DNA from: Candidatus Sumerlaeia bacterium
GTDB lineage: Bacteria > Sumerlaeota > Sumerlaeia > JADFCW01
Assembly: GCA_026415575.1 (NCBI GenBank)
Contig: JAOAGV010000002.1
Coordinates: 30,308 to 94,307, forward strand
DNA length: 64,000 nucleotides
Reading direction: 5' to 3'
The translations under genes and the position numbers were made by a program. Positions 25,882 to 35,293 of this stretch are shown here, one piece after another. Each line of letters opens with the position of its first letter. The stretch's first letter is position 1. The notes under the pieces are model-generated. The model was not told where the DNA came from. It searched no databases and worked only from the letters and a program-made list of their open reading frames with translations.

Positions 25882-26967
25882 TTATTGCCGTCCGGACGCC
25901 GGAGGGCGGTTGCCCGCCGTCGGCGCAACGGTTTTTTGGGTGCGCAATGCCCGTGCGCGCTCGCGGTCGCCGATCTGCTCGTAGAACGCTGCGGCGTCGC
26001 GGAGCACACTGGGGGTTGGGTCGGCGAATTTCAAATACTTTTCATAGACGGCGCCGGCCTCAGCGCGTTTGCTCTCGCGCGCCAGACGGGCGGCGATCTG
26101 CAAAAAGGCATCGGCTAATGCTTCGCGCACTTCCGGCCAGCGCTCGGCGGCCGCATCGGCATCCTTCGGAGCTGCCTCATAGAGCATGGCCACGCGCCCG
26201 TGGTCGCCCTTGGCCCGATAGCACTGCATGAGTTGCATCAGCACGCCAAAGTTGTGCGGTTCGGCGCGCAGGGCGCGTTCGAGCAAGCCGGCGGCCAAGT
26301 CCAGATTGCGCAGCCGCATCTGCGCCATGCCTTCGAGATAGTCAACCCCCGGCGTTGTAGGATCGAGTTCGCGGGCCTTGCGCGCATCGGCCAGCGGGCC
26401 GTGCGCTTCACCCGACTGGCGCAGGCGGTATTCAGCGCGTCCGAGATACAGTTCGGCCAGTGCGCGCCGGCCCACCGCACCGGCAGGCCGCGAGGACAAC
26501 CCGCTTAGCCGAATGCGCTCGGTCAGCGTCGTGATGGCGTCGTCAAATTTGCGCCCGCGAACCAGCTCGGTGATCTGCGCCATTCCGAGCGACTCGCGGA
26601 TTTTCAGGGCCGCCGCCTTCTGTTTGTCGAGCGCAATGGGATGGCTGGTCTCGACGGCGAGAATCGCCGTGGCCGCCTCGTAAAGAGCCGGCCAGTCGCC
26701 CTTTAATTCGAGGCCTTGCAGCCGCTCGATGGAAATCGTTGCCGTGGCCGGAGTCGTGGCGGCACTCGTCTTGCTGATCGAAACGATCTTGCTTCGCGGG
26801 ACCGTCACGGTTGCCCCGCCGACGCGCACCTGCAGAGCCAATTCGCTCTCGGCGACGATCGTTCCCTCGATGGTCTTGCCGGAATCCAGCGTAATGAGGT
26901 CGCCAAAGACTGCGGCAACCGCGCCCATGCATACAATAATTCCCAAACGCTGCAACAGCCGGCTCAT
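25882..26967 (-). CDS. Exported TPR protein with N-terminal SH3-like segment
   Basis: 361 aa from the ATG at 26967, chosen since AAGGAAGGA precedes it and a signal peptide follows (LGIIVCMGAVAAVFG). Residues 20-60 read DLITLDSGKTIEGTIVAESELALQVRVGGATVTVPRSKIVSI, a small beta-barrel-like unit seen in many PVC exported proteins. Then TPR helices span about residues 70-345 (AELYLGRAEYRLRQSGEAHG, AGLLERALRAEPHNFGVLMQLMQCYRAKGDHG). Function unknown. Divergent from the sulfatase gene across 197 bp. Confidence 0.75.
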   Translation of the reverse strand: MSRLLQRLGIIVCMGAVAAVFGDLITLDSGKTIEGTIVAESELALQVRVGGATVTVPRSKIVSISKTSAATTPATATISIERLQGLELKGDWPALYEAATAILAVETSHPIALDKQKAAALKIRESLGMAQITELVRGRKFDDAITTLTERIRLSGLSSRPAGAVGRRALAELYLGRAEYRLRQSGEAHGPLADARKARELDPTTPGVDYLEGMAQMRLRNLDLAAGLLERALRAEPHNFGVLMQLMQCYRAKGDHGRVAMLYEAAPKDADAAAERWPEVREALADAFLQIAARLARESKRAEAGAVYEKYLKFADPTPSVLRDAAAFYEQIGDRERARALRTQKTVAPTAGNRPPASGRQ

Positions 26968-27164
26968 CTGCGCCGTCCTTCCTTCCATCGGCGCGACTGT
27001 AGGCCGCTGCGGCCGGTCGTGGCAAGCGATTTCGCCAACGCATTCGCAACCGCCCGCCGCGATAGGACTTGCATTTGACCTTTTGGGCGCATGAAATCCC
27101 AAATGTAGCGCAGATCAAGGCAACGCCGCGAAATGCACAGGCAATGCGCGGAAAGGAGAGCGGG

Positions 27165-28625
27165 ATGAATCGCTCCGTTGATCGTCGAAATTTTCTGCGG
27201 GACTTGACCGCGGGAACCGCTGCCCTGACATGGCCGTCTATCGGCACGGCGTTTGGGGCAACCCAGAGTGGCAAATCCGACAAGCCACTGAACGTGCTTT
27301 TCCTGTTCGCCGACCAGATGCATGCCTTTGCCATGGGTTGCATGGGCAATCCGGAAATCCGAACTCCCAATCTGGACCGGCTGGCCGCCGAAGGAACGCT
27401 CTTGCGCAACACCTATTCGTGCGCGCCCGTCTGCACACCGTTTCGCGCCGCACTGCTTACCGGCCTTTATGGCTCGCAGACCGGTATTCTGACCAACGCC
27501 ATGCCGCTTCCGGCGGGCGAACCCACCATTGCCGACTGCTTCAATGCCGGCGGCTATCGCACCAGCTATATCGGAAAGTGGCATTTGGGCGGAGCAGGCA
27601 ACAAGGCTGTGCCGCCGCAGCTGCGCGGGGGATTTCAGGAGTTCATCGGCTATCAATGCTACAACGATTTCATCAACAATGTCTGTTTCTACGACGAGGA
27701 AGGCAGGGAGCACGTCTTCCACAAGCATCGCACGGACGTGACGACCGACCTTGCGATCTCGCGTTTGGAGCGGCTGGCCGGAAAGCCCTTTCTGCTGATG
27801 GTGTCCTATCAGAACCCGCACTATCCACTGCAACCGAGCCCCGAATTCGAGGCGATGTATCGCGACACCAAGATCACACGTCGGCCCAACTGCCGTGACA
27901 TTGATCCCTACACGCCGACGGCCAGTCCGCCCGCACCCACGCCGCCGGAAAAAGACCCGATCTTTCAAAAATACGGCAACAATCTCGACCTCTATCTGCG
28001 CCTTTACTATGCCATGGTGACCCAATTGGACGCCAACATCGGCCGATTGATGGCGGCGTTGGACCGTCTGGGCCTGCGCGACAATACCGTGGTCATCTTC
28101 ACCTCCGATCACGGCGACATGCAGGGCAGCCATGGCGCCAAGAACAAAAGCCTGCCGTGGGAAGAATCCACACGGATTCCCGGCATTGTGCGCGATCCAC
28201 TGGGCGTGCGCGGACAGGTCTGCGACCGGTTGATTTCGAGTGTGGACTTTCTGCCGACTTGTTTGGCCTACGCCGGCCTGCCGCCCAAACGCACGGCCGC
28301 GGGGCTTGATTTTTCGCCACTGACACGCAGCAGACAACTGCCCGTCGCGGATCGGCCGATCTTTTCGGAAATGAACAATTGGTGCATGGTCCGACAGGGC
28401 CGCTACAAGCTGGTCTGCGAGCGGCCTTCGCTCGCTCCCAAAAACCTCTTCGATCTCGAAGCCGATCCCTACGAGATGAATGATCTCGTTGCTGACGCGG
28501 CCCACGCAGCCACGCGGGACAAACTGCATGAGACCCTACGGGCTTGGAATTCGCGCGTGACCGCTCGCAATGTGACGAGGCCTGAAAAAAAAGATAAAGC
28601 CCGGAAGAAAAAACAGGTAGCGTGA
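27165..28625 (+). CDS. Tat-exported sulfatase (arylsulfatase family)
   Basis: 486 aa. The N-terminus SVDRRNFLRDLTAGTAAL is a twin-arginine signal. The formylglycine motif is CTPFRAALLTG with Cys90, the residue converted by an anaerobic or FGE-type maturase. Metal ligands are seen in LFLFADQ and in VVIFTSDHGDMQGSHG. KWHLGG is the usual Lys-Trp-His signature. It therefore hydrolyses sulfate esters, probably on polysaccharide, outside the cytoplasm. GAAAGGAG precedes the ATG. The C-terminus is Lys-rich (EKKDKARKKKQVA). Confidence 0.95.
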   Translation: MNRSVDRRNFLRDLTAGTAALTWPSIGTAFGATQSGKSDKPLNVLFLFADQMHAFAMGCMGNPEIRTPNLDRLAAEGTLLRNTYSCAPVCTPFRAALLTGLYGSQTGILTNAMPLPAGEPTIADCFNAGGYRTSYIGKWHLGGAGNKAVPPQLRGGFQEFIGYQCYNDFINNVCFYDEEGREHVFHKHRTDVTTDLAISRLERLAGKPFLLMVSYQNPHYPLQPSPEFEAMYRDTKITRRPNCRDIDPYTPTASPPAPTPPEKDPIFQKYGNNLDLYLRLYYAMVTQLDANIGRLMAALDRLGLRDNTVVIFTSDHGDMQGSHGAKNKSLPWEESTRIPGIVRDPLGVRGQVCDRLISSVDFLPTCLAYAGLPPKRTAAGLDFSPLTRSRQLPVADRPIFSEMNNWCMVRQGRYKLVCERPSLAPKNLFDLEADPYEMNDLVADAAHAATRDKLHETLRAWNSRVTARNVTRPEKKDKARKKKQVA

Positions 28626-28807
28626 GAGGAAGATAGACAGCAAACAGGCAAGCGGCATCGTTTTGGCTCCGCCGGACGGACAATTGAATAGCACCCCGCC
28701 ACCGCAATTGGACCGCCGGTGGGAGCGGCCGGCTGAACAAAATCTACGACTGAAGTCGTTGTGAAAAATGCGGGCCAATCCTTGGCCCTGTCAATATGCG
28801 GCGGAGA

Positions 28808-29962
28808 TCACAGCAGACGAATGGGGCGGCGAACCATTGGCTCGCTGTTCGGCGTCTGGGCTTCGCACGTCCGGCAGCGCCCTGCAAGGTCGTGATAATA
28901 GAGGCGGCGGCGAAGGTCCAGATAGGCGGGGCTGTTCCAAATCTCCTCGAAGGGGGACGCGGAGAGATTGCCGAAGGGCGGGTCGTTCTGGCGATGGCTG
29001 CACGGATGCACGTCACCGTTGGGCGAGATGAACAGCATCATCCACGGGGAGGCGCAGTAGATGTTTTCGCCGGCGGGCTCGACACGCTGCGAGGTTACGC
29101 GCGCACCGGTGCCCGCCAAATCGCTGCTTCGGCTTTGCTGCAACCGGCGCTCGCGCGGGACACCGGCGTCGGCGGCCAGTTCTTCGGGCGTGAACGGCGC
29201 GGGCAGCAACACGCGCATGGGGCTGTCAACGATGGCACGCCGGGCGTCTTCGTAAGCGGCGGCGTAAAGTTCCGGCGCAAGAAGCAGCGAATCGGGATTG
29301 TCGCGCGACCGTGGCATGACGTGGACAAAGGTTACGTCCTCAGCGCCCAATTCGCGGCACAATTCCAGAAAAGGCACAATCTCGCCGACGTTTCGCTTCA
29401 TCAGGACAAAGTTGATAAACAGGTGCGGCAGGTCGCTTCCGGCACGGCGTTTCATGGCCTGCAGGGTGCGGACGTTGGACAGCACGCGGTCGAAGAGGTC
29501 CGCGCCGCGAATGTCGCGGTAGGTCTGCCGCGTGGCACCGTCGAGCGAAACGCTGAGCACAACCATGCGATGGCGAATCAATGCGGCAGAGACCTTCTCG
29601 CTCAAGAGCACGCCGTTGGTTACAATCCCCCATTCCGGCACTTCATGGCGCGCGGCAATCTCAAGGAGTCCCTCGAATTCCGGATGCATCAGTGGCTCGT
29701 AGGCGCAGGAAAGCGCCAAGTGATATGCATGGGGAAAGACTTGGGCGGCGATGCGCTCGAAGAGAGCAGGCGGCATGATCTGTGGCGGTGCACCGGACTC
29801 GGCCGCCGCCGAATAGGGACACATGAAGCACCGGAGATTGCAGCGATTGATGATGTCCATGCGGACAAGGAGCGTGCGTCCGGGGGATGAAAGATCATAG
29901 CGAAACCGGCGGGCGGGTCGGCGGAACAGTCGCGCGCAAAGTTGTTTTACACCGTTTTTCAT
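28808..29962 (-). CDS. Radical SAM enzyme with SPASM-type C-terminus
   Basis: 384 aa. The cluster motif is NRCNLRCFMCPY (CX3CX2C). The central TIM barrel includes VLSVSLDGATRQTYRDIRG, a family hallmark of MoaA/SPASM proteins. The C-terminal part has CASPWMMLFISPNGDVHPC and GRCRTCEAQ, auxiliary-cluster cysteines. Such proteins include sulfatase-maturing and peptide-modifying enzymes and uncharacterised ones. It is close to the sulfatase gene but on the other strand; a role as that enzyme's maturase cannot be shown from this sequence. The gene lies downstream of rnpB on the same strand. Confidence 0.88.
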   Translation of the reverse strand: MKNGVKQLCARLFRRPARRFRYDLSSPGRTLLVRMDIINRCNLRCFMCPYSAAAESGAPPQIMPPALFERIAAQVFPHAYHLALSCAYEPLMHPEFEGLLEIAARHEVPEWGIVTNGVLLSEKVSAALIRHRMVVLSVSLDGATRQTYRDIRGADLFDRVLSNVRTLQAMKRRAGSDLPHLFINFVLMKRNVGEIVPFLELCRELGAEDVTFVHVMPRSRDNPDSLLLAPELYAAAYEDARRAIVDSPMRVLLPAPFTPEELAADAGVPRERRLQQSRSSDLAGTGARVTSQRVEPAGENIYCASPWMMLFISPNGDVHPCSHRQNDPPFGNLSASPFEEIWNSPAYLDLRRRLYYHDLAGRCRTCEAQTPNSEPMVRRPIRLL

Positions 29963-30069
29963 CCCTTTATTCCGAGGAAGCCTCTGCGCAGTTCAGAATC
30001 ACTTTCCGTTCTTGCCTCTGAAATCCAAAATCCTGCCTGCGGAATCCCCAGAGCGAGCCAAAGTATAAT

Positions 30070-30485
30070 GGAGTGGGTCTGTAAGCCGAATTCTGTACCG
30101 GCGGCGCGCGGCCGCCGGCGGCAGTCATTCCTCTGGGACCGGCGTTGCCGCCGGCCTCAAGCAGCCTACCCGGGGATTCAGAGACACGGCGGTCGGGGAC
30201 ACGTCCCCACCGCCCGCATCTCGCGCGACGGGCCGCCGCTTTCCCCCTATTTGGCCTTGCACCGGGTGGGGTTTGCCAGGCCGTCGTGTCGCCACGACGC
30301 CGGTGCGCTCTTGCCGCACCGTTTCACCCTTGCCGGCATACACCGGCGGACTGTTCTCTGTTGCACTTTCCGTCGGGTCGCCCCGCCTTCCGGTTGGGAA
30401 GCACCCTGCCCTGCGGTGTTCGGACTTTCCTCCGCGAAGCGCGCCAAAAAGGACGCCGGTTCGCGGCGACTGCCCGACCCACTCC
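30070..30485 (-). ncRNA. rnpB: RNase P RNA, bacterial class A
   Basis: Catalytic RNA that trims tRNA 5' ends. On the minus strand the ends GGAGTGGGTC and GACCCACTCC pair as helix P1. Diagnostic conserved blocks are all present in order: GAGGAAAGTCCGAACACC, CAGGGCAGGGTGC, GACGGAAAGTGCAACAGAGA, GGGTGAAACGG, CAAACCCCACCCGG and, near the 3' end, ACAGAATTCGGCTTACAGAC. At about 416 nt it has the usual class A size. Protein-like frames crossing it are spurious. Confidence 0.97.
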
Positions 30486-30596
30486 AAGAAATCAAGAATA
30501 AGCCCCACCTGCCCCATCATGCAATCAGAAAAGGTGCATCGCGGCGTTGGGGCGCCGCGGGCGATGCCCCCACGTGGGGCGTGGTTCATCTGCCTC

Positions 30597-30738
30597 TTTG
30601 GACTGCGGCAGCCATGCTGCCGCTTTGGTTCGTCACGACATTTTACCGGCCGAATGTTCCCGTTTCCGGCAGCAAGAACGTCTCACCACACGACCGGCGA
30701 TGAAAGCAACGTGGGAGCGTGGCTGCGCGCAATCCAAA
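30597..30738. repeat. 140-bp palindromic-arm element, copy 3 (decayed right arm)
   Basis: The left arm TTTGGACTGCGGCAGCCATG is intact. The right arm has mutated to GGGAGCGTGGCTGCGCGC AATCCAAA. The interior is more diverged than in copies 2 and 4 but keeps GTTCCCGTTTCCGG and AACG blocks. It lies in the 404-bp gap 30486-30889 between rnpB and the DUF362 gene; nothing else is seen there. Confidence 0.8.
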
Positions 30739-30889
30739 TAGGAGCCTCTCCGGCCGCTCCCTCCAGAGGGCCAGCTTCTGCAAGCGGCTCGAAAGCCTGC
30801 AGTATCTGCAACATCAACAAAAGCCCAAAACCCGCTTGCTCCGGCAAGGTTTTCTGCATGGCCGCCCGCGTTGTTGCGAGAAATGCGGG

Positions 30890-32323
30890 TTAGGAATAGG
30901 CGGTCCAAGAAGTCGCGCGCAGATTGACGGGCGATGCGTTATACCGCAGCGAAATCGTCTGGTAGCGCTGGCCGATGGTCGGGGCGGAAAAGTCGGCATG
31001 CTCATGGACGCCGAGACTCTGGAAGCGGGTGCCGCCGTGACTATAAACGATCCCCGACGGTGGATTGTCAGCCTGTGCGGCCTCGTGCAGGTAGTTGTCG
31101 GCATTGGGCAGCCGATTCGCCACAGAAGTGGCCTTGCCGGTTTGATTGGGATCATTATAAGCAGCAACGAGAAGGTCGTAGGCGACCGTATCTATGGCAA
31201 CGGGGTCGAGGGAAAGCAACAGGCTGGCTGTATAGTGGTTGCCAAAGGGAGCAGAAGTCCAGCGCACGGGCGTCGTATCCAGGGACATTGCCCCATACAG
31301 ACCGTCCATCAGGTATAAAAGCGTCTTGCCGCCGATTTCCGGACTCCCCATGATATCCACCAGCGGATTGTATCTCGGAAGATTGCCCACGGACGTATTC
31401 AACGGGTCTATATACGTATGGTCCTTGCCGGTGTTGATCGTGCCATAGTGGTTTTTGGCACAGAGCGTCACGCCGGCAGTGGCGTGTCCTTTCAGCAAGG
31501 GAACATTGATCAGGTATTTGGCGTCTTTGACGACCGTTGGAATCTGAGCCCCGCAGGAGTTGCTGACGGCATACGTGAGAACATTGCCGGTGAGCACCTT
31601 GGCGGTTCTGCCATTGCCGCCGTAACTGTCCACCCAGACGACGTTGAGGAACTGGCCTCCGGGGGCGCGGCAGTAGTTAAAAATGCGGTCCGGTATCCGG
31701 CCGCGGTTGATGCTGGCATAGGTTGCATCATAGACAACCAGAGAGGCTCCGGGAATTCCCGCCTCTAAAATCAGGCTTTTCAGAAGTGCCAACACCAAGT
31801 GTTGTGTGGCGTCCGGCTGATTGTCATTGGGGTCGTGGGCATTGTTGAGATTGATCTTGATGGCGATGGACTCGCCGGGCGTATAGCCTGCAGCACCGCG
31901 GTTGAAGTGGCGAAAGAGCGCATTCCATGCGGCGGTGTCCGTGCCCGCATCAGTCAAGTTGCGCAAACCGAGCGAGAGCATCTGTTCAACCCGCGCTTGA
32001 TCAGTGTTGGCGTCCTCCCACCAGTAGCCGCTACCCGTCCATTTGACGGCTTGCGGGTCGTGCTGCCAGACCACTCGGCCTTCCTTGCCGCGCATGCCGC
32101 GCGGGACACCGATGGCGGGGCCGCGAAGACCAGGCAATTCCGAACGGGCCACGCCTAACGAAGGCGTTAGAATAAGCAGACCTGCCGCACCAACGCCGGA
32201 GCGAACGAATGCCCGCCGATTGCAATGGGTCCTCTTCGTAGTCGCGGCGTGTTTTGCTGGGGCGGTCGAATCCTGAAAACAGACTCCGCGCCCTCGAAGA
32301 AGATTCTTGTTCCTGCGCGCCAT
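30890..32323 (-). CDS. Tat-exported DUF362-domain protein
   Basis: 477 aa from the ATG at 32323, chosen because GGAGGT lies 6 nt upstream. After a basic N-terminal region comes a twin-arginine signal (CNRRAFVRSGVGAAGLLIL). The body contains SIAIKINLNN, KDAKYLINVPLLKGHATAGVTLCAKNHYG and SLDPVAIDTVAYDLL, landmarks of the DUF362 family. DUF362 proteins often carry Fe-S cysteines; here no CX2CX2C ferredoxin motif is seen, only isolated cysteines. Function unknown; likely periplasmic. Confidence 0.85.
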   Translation of the reverse strand: MARRNKNLLRGRGVCFQDSTAPAKHAATTKRTHCNRRAFVRSGVGAAGLLILTPSLGVARSELPGLRGPAIGVPRGMRGKEGRVVWQHDPQAVKWTGSGYWWEDANTDQARVEQMLSLGLRNLTDAGTDTAAWNALFRHFNRGAAGYTPGESIAIKINLNNAHDPNDNQPDATQHLVLALLKSLILEAGIPGASLVVYDATYASINRGRIPDRIFNYCRAPGGQFLNVVWVDSYGGNGRTAKVLTGNVLTYAVSNSCGAQIPTVVKDAKYLINVPLLKGHATAGVTLCAKNHYGTINTGKDHTYIDPLNTSVGNLPRYNPLVDIMGSPEIGGKTLLYLMDGLYGAMSLDTTPVRWTSAPFGNHYTASLLLSLDPVAIDTVAYDLLVAAYNDPNQTGKATSVANRLPNADNYLHEAAQADNPPSGIVYSHGGTRFQSLGVHEHADFSAPTIGQRYQTISLRYNASPVNLRATSWTAYS

Positions 32324-32628
32324 GATCCACCTCCATGAAACGTACATTATTTCCCGCCCGCCGAATCCTCCATGCTCGGCGGGAGAAAAGCAGAATGCTG
32401 TCATTTACATGGAAAAGCCCGCTCTCGTGAATCCGACAGCAACGGCTGCGGCGCATCCGTCCGCAGAAGCCATCGCCCCTTCCCCACCATAGAGATGCTG
32501 GTGCAACATGCTGGGACGGGGCAAGGGAAAACGGCATCGGCCTCCAGTTAGAACTTGGATTATTGCGGGCAATGTTTGACGCATTTTCTAGGTTGAATGA
32601 GAGCCGCAAGGAACGTAGGGATTTTCAT

Positions 32629-32652
32629 GAAAGCCGCAAGCAGGCGGCTTTC
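32629..32652 (+). promoter_or_regulatory. Hairpin in the leader of the SurA-like gene
   Basis: Perfect 9-bp stem GAAAGCCGC / GCGGCTTTC with a 6-nt loop, 23 bp before the start codon. No T-run follows, so it is not a normal terminator; it may affect mRNA stability or translation. In the 352-bp gap 32324-32675 another 8-bp stem (CCCGCCGA / TCGGCGGG, 32357-32383) lies in the leader of the opposite gene; nothing else is seen. Confidence 0.35.
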
Positions 32653-32675
32653 TGACTCTGGAGGTTGTTTTTGGA

Positions 32676-34142
32676 ATGAAAGCAAAAGTTTTCCTGATCG
32701 GCATACTTTGGGGAACCGTTCTTTTCCCCGCAGTTGGTCAAATACCCGTTCGCCCATCGCCCACCCCCGCGAGCAGGGTTCAAGCGCCGCGGGAAACACC
32801 CGCATCGCCGCGCACGACAGGCGTTTCGCCGGCGCGGCCAACTCGAACGCCCATCCGTGTGATCCGCGGCAGTCTGTGGCGCGGGCGAACCCAACCGACG
32901 ACGCTGACGCTCACGGCACCATCGCTTCGGGCAACGCCGGTGGCGCGCGCGGCCGCGCAAGCCACGACCACGACTGCCGCCGTCCGCACGTCAGCCGCGC
33001 CGCGCTCGACGGCCGCGTCCACCTCCCCGCTGCCGCTGCGGGTTCGCGGGCCGCGTCCGCCCGAAAAAATCATTGTCGCCGCAGTCGGCAAGGAACAACT
33101 CACTCTCAAAGACGTCGAGGATCAAATTGCTCTGATCAAAAGCCGCACGCTCAGCGGCCCGAAGGATGTCGTGGAACGCTACCGTCGGGCCTACGGCCGG
33201 CAGATTTACAACGATTGGGTGGATGCCACCCTTCTGGCCACCGAAGCGCGGGCGCGCGGCATCACGGTGACTCAGGAGGAAATGAACCTCTACATTCAGG
33301 GCACCGCGCTCGACAGCGGCCTGCGCATTCCGCTGTCCGAGCGCATCCGGCTTCTGGGCGTGGATGAAAAAAAGGTCGCCGCCATGCTGACCGACGCCAT
33401 TCTGGGTGACAAGCTGGTTCGCCAAGTCATCCGCGAGCGAATCACCGATGCCATGCTGGCCGAGGCTTACAATCGCAATCCGGGAATGTTCTGGTTCCCC
33501 CCGCGCCGCCATGCACGTCACCTATGCTGGACGTTGACCGGCACCGAGACGCCCGAGCAGTTGCGCGACATTCAGAAAAAAATGAACAGCATCCGGCGCC
33601 GGCTGGCTTGGTTTGGCGTCAAGATGGACAGCTATGCCCAGCCGGATTACTCAATGCCGAATTTGGTGTATCGAGACTTGGGGTGGCTGGCCGTGGGCGA
33701 AGCCATTACAGAAAAAGAAAAGTTTATCTATGACGTGGTGTTTCGGTTGGCGGGAGTAACGCCGGGGCGCGAGCCGCAGTATGCATTGAAGGTCGGCCAG
33801 ATCAGCGAGGTGCTGCAATCGCCGGCCGGCTTCCATATTTTTGAAATCCTCGAAGAGCAGCCCGGCCGCCGCAAGACGCTTGAAGAAGCGCGCCTCGATG
33901 TCGAACATACCTTTTTCAATCAGGTGCGCGAAGGTCTGATCAAAGAACTCGAAAAAAAGTATCGTACGTATCGCGATCCTGAGGGGTTTTTCGAGAGCGA
34001 ACCCGTGGCGCCCGAAGAACTGGAGCCGGCTATCTCGGGCCGGATCGGCTCGGCGCCGCCCGTCCTACCTTCCACTGCTGCACCGCTGGTAATTCCACCC
34101 TCGCTGCCGGCAAGACCGGCCTCACCTCCGGCTGCGAAATAA
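32676..34142 (+). CDS. SurA/PpiC-type periplasmic peptidyl-prolyl isomerase-like protein
   Basis: 488 aa. Signal peptide (LIGILWGTVLFPAVGQ). A Pro/Thr/Ala-rich low-complexity stretch (residues 25-130) is followed by a SurA-N-like helical domain beginning IVAAVGKEQLTLKDVEDQIAL. The parvulin-like region is marked by FPPRRHARHLCWTLTG, LGWLAVGE and VGQISEVLQSPAGFHIFEILE, which match the parvulin core and its end. A Pro-rich tail follows. It likely chaperones outer-membrane proteins. It precedes the lpx cluster by 209 bp, a sensible envelope-biogenesis neighbour. It is not named surA because only one PPIase domain is visible. Confidence 0.82.
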   Translation: MKAKVFLIGILWGTVLFPAVGQIPVRPSPTPASRVQAPRETPASPRTTGVSPARPTRTPIRVIRGSLWRGRTQPTTLTLTAPSLRATPVARAAAQATTTTAAVRTSAAPRSTAASTSPLPLRVRGPRPPEKIIVAAVGKEQLTLKDVEDQIALIKSRTLSGPKDVVERYRRAYGRQIYNDWVDATLLATEARARGITVTQEEMNLYIQGTALDSGLRIPLSERIRLLGVDEKKVAAMLTDAILGDKLVRQVIRERITDAMLAEAYNRNPGMFWFPPRRHARHLCWTLTGTETPEQLRDIQKKMNSIRRRLAWFGVKMDSYAQPDYSMPNLVYRDLGWLAVGEAITEKEKFIYDVVFRLAGVTPGREPQYALKVGQISEVLQSPAGFHIFEILEEQPGRRKTLEEARLDVEHTFFNQVREGLIKELEKKYRTYRDPEGFFESEPVAPEELEPAISGRIGSAPPVLPSTAAPLVIPPSLPARPASPPAAK

Positions 34143-34309
34143 CGCACGACCGAGACCGTGTGCGACCTCCTGCTGCGCTCCATCGAAATATCCGCGCGGA
34201 CGCATGTCCGTTCTTTGTGGTTGACCATTGGATTTGGATTCAAGATGTCTTCTGATTTGTTTGCGTGCGAGGTAGAATGCCCTGCGACTTGCATGCAGGA
34301 ATAGGGGGT

Positions 34310-34329
34310 GCAGGGCGCATATGCCCTGC
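34310..34329 (+). promoter_or_regulatory. Hairpin upstream of lpxC
   Basis: GCAGGGC and GCCCTGC arms flank a 6-nt centre, ending about 22 bp before the proposed TTG start of lpxC. Its position argues that this DNA is untranslated leader rather than lpxC coding sequence. LpxC level is tightly controlled in other bacteria, but by proteolysis. Confidence 0.3.
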
Positions 34330-34351
34330 CGACCAATGGAAGGTAAATCCC

Positions 34352-35293
34352 TTGGCTTTCGAGTCGCCATATCAGCATACATTGGGCGGAGAGGTTGTTC
34401 TCAGCGGAGTTGGCGTTCATTCGGGCCAGCCGGCGCGGTTGCGTCTCCTGCCGTCCGAGCCGGATACCGGGCTTCGGTTTCGGCGTGTGGACCTGCCGGG
34501 CGCTCCCGAGATCCCGGCGACGCTGGACTATGTTCTGGCGGATCAATTGGCCCGCCGGACAACCCTCGGACTCGGGCGGACGGTCTCGGTGGCTACGGTC
34601 GAGCACTTGCTGGCCTGCTGTCTGGCTCTCGGCGTTGACAACGCCGTGTTCGAGGTCAATGCCGAGGAGATGCCGTTTTTTGACGGCAGTGCGCAATCGC
34701 TTGCGCACGGGATCCAGCAGGTGGGCGTCGTAGCCCAGAACCGGGCCCGCCAGCCCATGACGATCCATGAGCCGGTGGTGTTCAACCGCTATCCGGTGCA
34801 GATGGCGGCCTTCCCGTCGCACACCCTTCGGATCACGTATTTTCTGGATTTCGACAGCGCGGCCATTCCCAAACAATCGGGCCACTATGAAATTACAGGC
34901 GAGTCGTTTTTGCGGGAATTGTCGCCCGCCCGCACGTTCTGCTTGTGGCAGGATGTGCAGCCGCTCTTGGAACAAGGGCTGATCAAGGGCGGCAGCCTCG
35001 ACTGCGCAATTGTCATAGACGGCGACCGCTTGCTCAATGGCCCGTTGCGGTTCCCCGATGAGTGTGTGCGCCACAAGGCGATAGATTTGCTGGGCGACTT
35101 GTGCCTGCTGGGCCGGCCGATTCGGGCGCACCTGACGGCTTGGCGCGCGGGCCATTTGTGGCATTTCCAGTTTCTGCGGGAATTGCAAAACGCCCTTGTC
35201 GCCGTCGAAAACAGTCCTCGCACTCCGTGCGAGAAACAGGTCATGAGCAGTCCCGACATGCGGACTCAAAACAAGGAGGCCTTTGCGCCATGA
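34352..35293 (+). CDS. lpxC: UDP-3-O-acyl-N-acetylglucosamine deacetylase
   Basis: Zinc enzyme for the first committed step of lipid A synthesis. The chosen start is TTG at 34352 with GGAAGGT 7 nt upstream; it puts LpxC homology (YQHTLGGEVVLSGVGVHSG) at residues 7-25. An ATG at 34265 is in frame but reads through non-homologous DNA. The motif VATVEHLLA (Glu84, His85) and DECVRHKAIDLLGDL (His and Asp, zinc/catalysis) are intact. AGHLWHFQFLREL carries the C-terminal His. The stop overlaps the fabZ start (ATGA), so translation is coupled. In Bacteroidota these two are fused; here they are separate. Confidence 0.95.
   Translation: MAFESPYQHTLGGEVVLSGVGVHSGQPARLRLLPSEPDTGLRFRRVDLPGAPEIPATLDYVLADQLARRTTLGLGRTVSVATVEHLLACCLALGVDNAVFEVNAEEMPFFDGSAQSLAHGIQQVGVVAQNRARQPMTIHEPVVFNRYPVQMAAFPSHTLRITYFLDFDSAAIPKQSGHYEITGESFLRELSPARTFCLWQDVQPLLEQGLIKGGSLDCAIVIDGDRLLNGPLRFPDECVRHKAIDLLGDLCLLGRPIRAHLTAWRAGHLWHFQFLRELQNALVAVENSPRTPCEKQVMSSPDMRTQNKEAFAP

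Noticed and set aside
26964-28529. 521-aa minus-strand frame opposite the sulfatase
   Set aside because: The sulfatase active-site motifs are on the + strand; this frame has none.
28700-28740. TTGGACCGCCGGTGGG resembling the end of the 120-bp element
   Set aside because: Only about 16 bp match, without the second inverted end.
29942-30703. 253-aa + strand frame
   Set aside because: It crosses the RNase P RNA gene and a repeat element.
33920-35269. 449-aa minus-strand frame opposite lpxC
   Set aside because: LpxC zinc and catalytic motifs on the + strand settle the coding strand.
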